A stretch of DNA of 9,657 nt from Candidatus Puniceispirillum sp. (GTDB lineage Bacteria; Pseudomonadota; Alphaproteobacteria; Puniceispirillales; Puniceispirillaceae). Both the position numbers and the translations under genes were made by a program. Below the pieces are notes generated by a model. That model was given only the letters and a program-made list of their open reading frames with translations, was not told where the DNA came from and searched no databases. This document shows positions 6,223 through 9,657 of the stretch, in pieces. Each line of letters starts with the position of its first letter. The first letter of the stretch is position 1. Location: NCBI GenBank assembly GCA_016780525.1, contig JADHLR010000055.1, positions 1 to 9,657 of the forward strand. The letters run 5' to 3'.

Positions 6223-7584
6223 ATGCACAGATCAACAGATGACAGTCACACCAGCTGGCGGCATATTTGGCGGCTGGCCTGGCCCATCATCATTTCGAAT
6301 GTGACCGTGCCTTTGGTTGGGGCTGTCGACGTCGCGATGATGGGACGGCTTGACGATCCGGCTTTTATCGGCGGTGTCGGGCTCGGCATGATGCTGTTTA
6401 ACGCCATCTATTTTGGCATGGGGTTTTTGCGCATGGGCACGACGGGTCTGGTGGCGCAATCACAGGGCCGTGATGCCGCCACGCAGATTGCAAGAATTCT
6501 GGTGCGCGGGCTGGTTCTGGCATTTGTTATTAGCCTTAGCGTCATTCTGGCAGCCCCGCTGATCACCAGCATTGCCGCCGCATTATTTTCAGCAAGCCCA
6601 CTCGTTGAATCGCTGATGGTTGATTACGCCACCATCAGACTTTTTGCGGCACCGGCAGCGCTCGGCAATATGGTGTTGTTAGGGGTGTTATATGGCCGCC
6701 AGCAAATGTTTGGCGGCATGCTGCTGCTGTTGATTGTTAATCTGATCAATCTGGCGCTGGATTTTGTGTTTGTTCTGGGGCTGGGCATGGATGTCACCGG
6801 TGTCGCCATCGCGTCAGTCTGCGCCCAATGGTCTGGCTTTCTATTTATGATCTGGTTTATCAACCGGCCACAATCGAAAATTGGCGTCGGTCATTTTTTG
6901 CAGCTTAAGCTGATTCTTGCGGCACTTCGTGACCATGCGGCCTATCGGCGGTTTTTCATTTTAGGCCGGGATATTTTTATCCGCACCGCGCTGTTGGTGT
7001 TGTGCGAGGCAATGGTGCTGAACAAAGCGGCAAAGCTAGGCGATCTCGATCTGGCCACATGCCAGCTTGTATTGACGTTATTTGGCATTCTTGCCTTTGC
7101 GCTGGACGCATTTGCCTATGCTGCCGAAGCGCTGGTCGGCGAAGCCATCGGCAAGCGTAACCCGGAACATCTGCGGATTGCCATCCGGCGGACAAACAGC
7201 CTTGCGGCTGCACTGGCGCTGGTCATCGCCGCCATTTTATGGTTTGGCGACACAATCATTCTGCGTCTGTTTACCACGCAGACGGCATTGATTGCGCATG
7301 CGCATGCGCATTGGCTGTGGGCCTGTTTGCTGGCACCAGCGTCATTTTTAGCTTTTCAGCTTGATGGCATATTTGTCGGTGCCACACGCGGTCAGGAGAT
7401 GCGTAACGCAATGATTGTGTCCGCATCCGGCCTGACTGTTGCGCTGTTGTTTTCGGATGCGTGGGGGTTGCATGGATTATTGGCTGCCTTTATTGGGTAT
7501 TTGGGGCTTCGCGGCGTCAGTCTTTGGTGGCATATTGACCGGGTATACGCACAAGCAGACGCGCCTCTACAGCAACATTCATAG
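6223..7584 (+). CDS. MATE family efflux transporter, DinF-like subfamily
   Basis: An inner-membrane multidrug/metabolite antiporter of the MATE family, normally driven by Na+ or H+; the substrate is not predictable. From the ATG at 6223 it has 453 residues, the typical MATE length, with about twelve hydrophobic segments. The DinF-type signature GFLRMGTTGLVAQSQG (67-82) follows the first two helices (PLVGAVDVAMMGRL, 30-43). Other landmarks are NLINLALDFVFVLGLGMD (173-190), the second-half helix FALDAFAYAAEALVGEAIGK (292-311) and DGIFVGATRGQEMRNAM (381-397). A GTG at 6151 would add 24 residues, but they are cysteine-containing, unlike a MATE N-terminus, and cross a strong hairpin. It is divergent from the glycosyltransferase operon and 43 bases ahead of the M17 peptidase. 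A link to SOS (dinF in E. coli is LexA-regulated) is not shown, as no LexA gene or box is seen here. Confidence 0.94.
   Translation: MHRSTDDSHTSWRHIWRLAWPIIISNVTVPLVGAVDVAMMGRLDDPAFIGGVGLGMMLFNAIYFGMGFLRMGTTGLVAQSQGRDAATQIARILVRGLVLAFVISLSVILAAPLITSIAAALFSASPLVESLMVDYATIRLFAAPAALGNMVLLGVLYGRQQMFGGMLLLLIVNLINLALDFVFVLGLGMDVTGVAIASVCAQWSGFLFMIWFINRPQSKIGVGHFLQLKLILAALRDHAAYRRFFILGRDIFIRTALLVLCEAMVLNKAAKLGDLDLATCQLVLTLFGILAFALDAFAYAAEALVGEAIGKRNPEHLRIAIRRTNSLAAALALVIAAILWFGDTIILRLFTTQTALIAHAHAHWLWACLLAPASFLAFQLDGIFVGATRGQEMRNAMIVSASGLTVALLFSDAWGLHGLLAAFIGYLGLRGVSLWWHIDRVYAQADAPLQQHS
7294..7311. repeat. Three tandem GCGCAT hexamers within the MATE gene
   Basis: GCGCAT is repeated three times without change, encoding the alternating Ala-His stretch IAHAHAHW (357-364 of the MATE protein) at the start of a late helix. 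It is short and in frame, and may just reflect local slippage. Confidence 0.8.
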
Positions 7585-7627
7585 GTTTAAACCATTCACA
7601 TCGCCATAAGCTGGCAGGACCGATCAG

Positions 7628-9019
7628 ATGAGCACCCTTGACCAATTTGGCCTAACCGAGTCACACAATACAGCGCATAAGCTGCATATAGTCACCGCGG
7701 ATTGCTATGATGACTGGCATGCTGGCCTTGGGGAATTGCAGCAGAACTGGCTGGCGGCGCATAATTTTGCGGCAAAGCCCGGCGCTGCGATCAGCCTGCC
7801 GGACGCTGCCGGCAATATCGATATGGCCATCGGCATTGTGGCCGCTCCCTATATTTGGGATGGTGCCAAACTGGCAACGGCGCTGCCGAAATCTGTCTGG
7901 AAACCAGAAATCTATGCGCAATGTATCGACAGCGAAGAGCTTGCCGCGCTGGCGCTGGGTTGGGGGCTTTCGGCCTATCAATTTGACCGGTATCGCGACA
8001 AAGCGAAACCGCCGGTTAACCAGCTTGTCTGCCCGGAAACAGTCGCCATCTCGCAACTCAGCGGTTTACTTGCCGGCACCTATCTGTGTCGGGATCTGAT
8101 CAATCTTCCGCCAAACCACCTGACACCGGCAGAGCTGGAAAATCAGGCGCGGCAACTGGCAGCGACACATCATGCCGATATTACGGTGCATGATGGCGAT
8201 CAGCTGGCCAGCGCATTTCCGGCAATTCACACGGTTGGTCGGGCGGCCGAAATCGGCCCGCGGCTGATCGATATGCGCTGGGGTGACAGCGGCCCGAAAA
8301 TCACCCTCATCGGCAAGGGCATTACATTTGATTCGGGCGGCCTTGATCTGAAACCATCAAAAGCCATGGAAATGATGAAGAAAGATATGGGCGGCGCTGC
8401 CACGGTTTTAGGTCTGGCCACGGCATTGATGACGCATCGCACCAAAATCCGCCTGCGGGTGCTTGTTGCCGCTGCGGAAAATGCCGTTTCAGACCGCGCT
8501 ATGCGGCCGCTGGATGTGATTGACACACGGGCCGGTATCAAGGTGGAGGTTGGCAACACCGATGCCGAAGGGCGGCTTGTTCTTGCCGATGCGCTGGATT
8601 ATGCGCTTGAAGACACGCCCGACTTTATGATTGATTTTGCCACATTGACCGGCGCGGCCCGGGTTGCTCTTGGCACTGAACTGCCAGCGCTTTTTGCGAA
8701 TAATCAGCAGACCGCTGATGCCATGCTGGCAGCCAGCAGGCGTGTTGCCGACCCATTATGGCAATTGCCGTTATTCGATGATTATGACCGTCATCTCGAT
8801 GCTGGCTATGCGGCGTTGTCAAGCACCGGCCCATCCGGCTATGGCGGTGCCATTACCGCCGCGCTGTTTTTGCGGCGGTTTGCCGGGACTGACACAAACT
8901 GGGCCCATATTGATGTTATGGCGTGGAATCTGGCAGCACGCCCGGGGCGGCCAAAAGGTGGCGAGGCGATGGGGCTGCGTGCGCTTTTTGACTATATAAA
9001 CAGGCTGGCCGCGGAATAA
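7628..9019 (+). CDS. Leucyl aminopeptidase family protein (peptidase M17)
   Basis: A cytosolic two-metal aminopeptidase that releases N-terminal residues from peptides; members form hexamers. In the C-terminal catalytic domain the residues match E. coli PepA one for one by spacing: metal ligands Lys230, Asp235, Asp253, Asp312 and Glu314, and catalytic Lys242 and Arg316. They sit in IGKGITFDSGGLDLKPS (228-244), KKDMGGAATVLG (251-262) and NTDAEGRLVLADAL (310-323); ATLTGAARVALG (338-349) and AHIDVMAW (426-433) follow. At 463 residues it is shorter than PepA (about 500). Its N-terminal part does not resemble PepA, fitting the second M17 type often found beside PepA in Alphaproteobacteria, so no pepA symbol is given. 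AGGA at 7616-7619 lies eight bases before the ATG. It follows the MATE gene by 43 bases, so co-transcription is possible. Confidence 0.94.
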   Translation: MSTLDQFGLTESHNTAHKLHIVTADCYDDWHAGLGELQQNWLAAHNFAAKPGAAISLPDAAGNIDMAIGIVAAPYIWDGAKLATALPKSVWKPEIYAQCIDSEELAALALGWGLSAYQFDRYRDKAKPPVNQLVCPETVAISQLSGLLAGTYLCRDLINLPPNHLTPAELENQARQLAATHHADITVHDGDQLASAFPAIHTVGRAAEIGPRLIDMRWGDSGPKITLIGKGITFDSGGLDLKPSKAMEMMKKDMGGAATVLGLATALMTHRTKIRLRVLVAAAENAVSDRAMRPLDVIDTRAGIKVEVGNTDAEGRLVLADALDYALEDTPDFMIDFATLTGAARVALGTELPALFANNQQTADAMLAASRRVADPLWQLPLFDDYDRHLDAGYAALSSTGPSGYGGAITAALFLRRFAGTDTNWAHIDVMAWNLAARPGRPKGGEAMGLRALFDYINRLAAE

Positions 9020-9024
9020 ACACG

Positions 9025-9057
9025 CTGGCCGCAGATGGCTAATAGCCGCGCTGCCAG
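9025..9057. terminator. Possible bulged hairpin between convergent M17 and ghrA gene ends
   Basis: CTGGC (9025-9029) pairs with GCCAG (9053-9057), CGC (9030-9032) with GCG (9048-9050) and GGC (9037-9039) with GCC (9045-9047), leaving bulges AGAT and CT and the loop TAATA. It straddles the 19-base gap and the last codons of ghrA. There is no T-run on either side, so intrinsic termination is doubtful. A 9-bp direct repeat GCTGGCCGC (9004-9012, 9024-9032) overlaps it and could explain part of the pairing by chance. Confidence 0.25.
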
Positions 9058-9657
9058 TCAACCTGATTTGCCGGTGGCTGGCCGGCCATAATGGCGGTAA
9101 TGGCGGCAGCCACTTGCTCGGCGGCGCTTTGCGGGTTGGTCTGCGCCGCAACATGGGGCCAAACGGCGATTTTATCATGCGACCAAAAAGCGTGTGTCGT
9201 TGGCAGCGGTTCCGTTTCAAACACATCAAGAACCGCCGCGCCAAGCTGACCAGACGCCAGTGCCGCCAGTAAATCCTGTTCAACAATTTGCGGGCCGCGC
9301 CCCCCATTAATCACACAGGCGCCGGGTGCCAGCTTGCTGAACAGATCTGCATTCATGATACCGCGTGTTTGCGGTGTCAGCGGCAATACCGAGACCAAAA
9401 TCTGCACATCCTGCAAAAATTCATCAAGCCGATCCAAACCCGCATAAACGTCAACCGAGGCCAGCTGTCGCGGGCTGCGCGTCCAGCCTTTAACCTGAAA
9501 GCCAAGCGCGGCAAACCGCGTCGCAATCACCGATCCGATAGCGCCGACACCCATCACCCCGACAACACCGCCCTGCGCCGGACGCTGCGGCTTTGGTGCC
9601 CATATTTTTTGCGCTTTCTGCTGGCGGTAATACGGGCCATCCCGCCAGAAATCAAGC
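9039..9657 (-). CDS. ghrA: Glyoxylate/hydroxypyruvate reductase A-like D-2-hydroxyacid dehydrogenase, N-terminus cut by window edge
   Basis: An NAD(P)H-dependent cytosolic enzyme that reduces glyoxylate to glycolate and hydroxypyruvate to glycerate. The minus strand gives about 205 residues of an expected 310; the frame stays open to the window edge, so the true start is outside. The nucleotide-binding domain shows GVMGVGAIGS (33-42 of the fragment). The D-2-hydroxyacid dehydrogenase catalytic triad is present: Arg in VINGGRG, Glu in DVFETEPLP and His in WPHVAA. The C-terminal end, NQVDWQRGY, closely resembles the GhrA ending (QVDRARGY in E. coli), which favours the GhrA subgroup over SerA, LdhA or GhrB. 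It converges on the M17 peptidase gene, with 19 bases between the stops. The substrate assignment rests on family resemblance alone. Confidence 0.9.
   Translation of the reverse strand, partial: LDFWRDGPYYRQQKAQKIWAPKPQRPAQGGVVGVMGVGAIGSVIATRFAALGFQVKGWTRSPRQLASVDVYAGLDRLDEFLQDVQILVSVLPLTPQTRGIMNADLFSKLAPGACVINGGRGPQIVEQDLLAALASGQLGAAVLDVFETEPLPTTHAFWSHDKIAVWPHVAAQTNPQSAAEQVAAAITAIMAGQPPANQVDWQRGY

Noticed and set aside
1..9657. A defence system, prophage, insertion sequence, CRISPR array, tRNA or rRNA
   Set aside because: No transposase, integrase, spaced repeat array, cloverleaf or rRNA-like stretch was recognised; genes are tightly packed housekeeping and envelope genes with similar codon style.

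Overview
This window is a compact stretch of an alphaproteobacterial chromosome. It has ten protein genes (the two at the edges are cut by the window), almost no free space, and no sign of prophage, transposon, tRNA, rRNA or CRISPR. The moderately high GC content, the divergent hemC / tsaD-gpsA-EVE order and the protein sequence style all fit Alphaproteobacteria. A streamlined marine group such as SAR116 is a reasonable guess, but that is inference and not shown by a marker gene.

Left part (1-3099): the 5' half of hemC (tetrapyrrole synthesis) reads leftward. From a shared 126-base divergent region, a rightward operon begins with tsaD (tRNA t6A modification). It overlaps by ATGA with gpsA (sn-glycerol-3-phosphate synthesis for phospholipids), and a small EVE-domain protein follows after 38 bases.

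Middle part (3122-6122, leftward): a three-gene envelope-glycosylation cassette read in the order GT39 membrane glycosyltransferase (ArnT-like), GT2 polyprenyl-phosphate glycosyltransferase (ArnC/DPM1-like), then a small stand-alone LAB_N membrane protein overlapping the GT2 gene by ATGA. The likely division of labour is that GT2 loads a sugar on a polyprenyl phosphate, LAB_N may help move the lipid-linked sugar across the membrane, and GT39 transfers the sugar to an acceptor on the periplasmic side, possibly lipid A or other LPS. This is the most interesting system in the window. The GT39 gene has no usable ATG or GTG start and seems to start at TTG.

Right part (6123-9657): a 100-base divergent region holds a strong two-part inverted repeat. 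It is followed rightward by a DinF-type MATE transporter and an M17 leucyl-aminopeptidase-family enzyme with a complete set of metal ligands. A leftward ghrA-like glyoxylate/hydroxypyruvate reductase converges on the peptidase and runs off the right edge.

Most of the window is ordinary housekeeping. The points worth a second look are the LAB_N/GT2/GT39 cassette, the hairpin at 6162-6196, and the odd 5' end of the GT39 gene.
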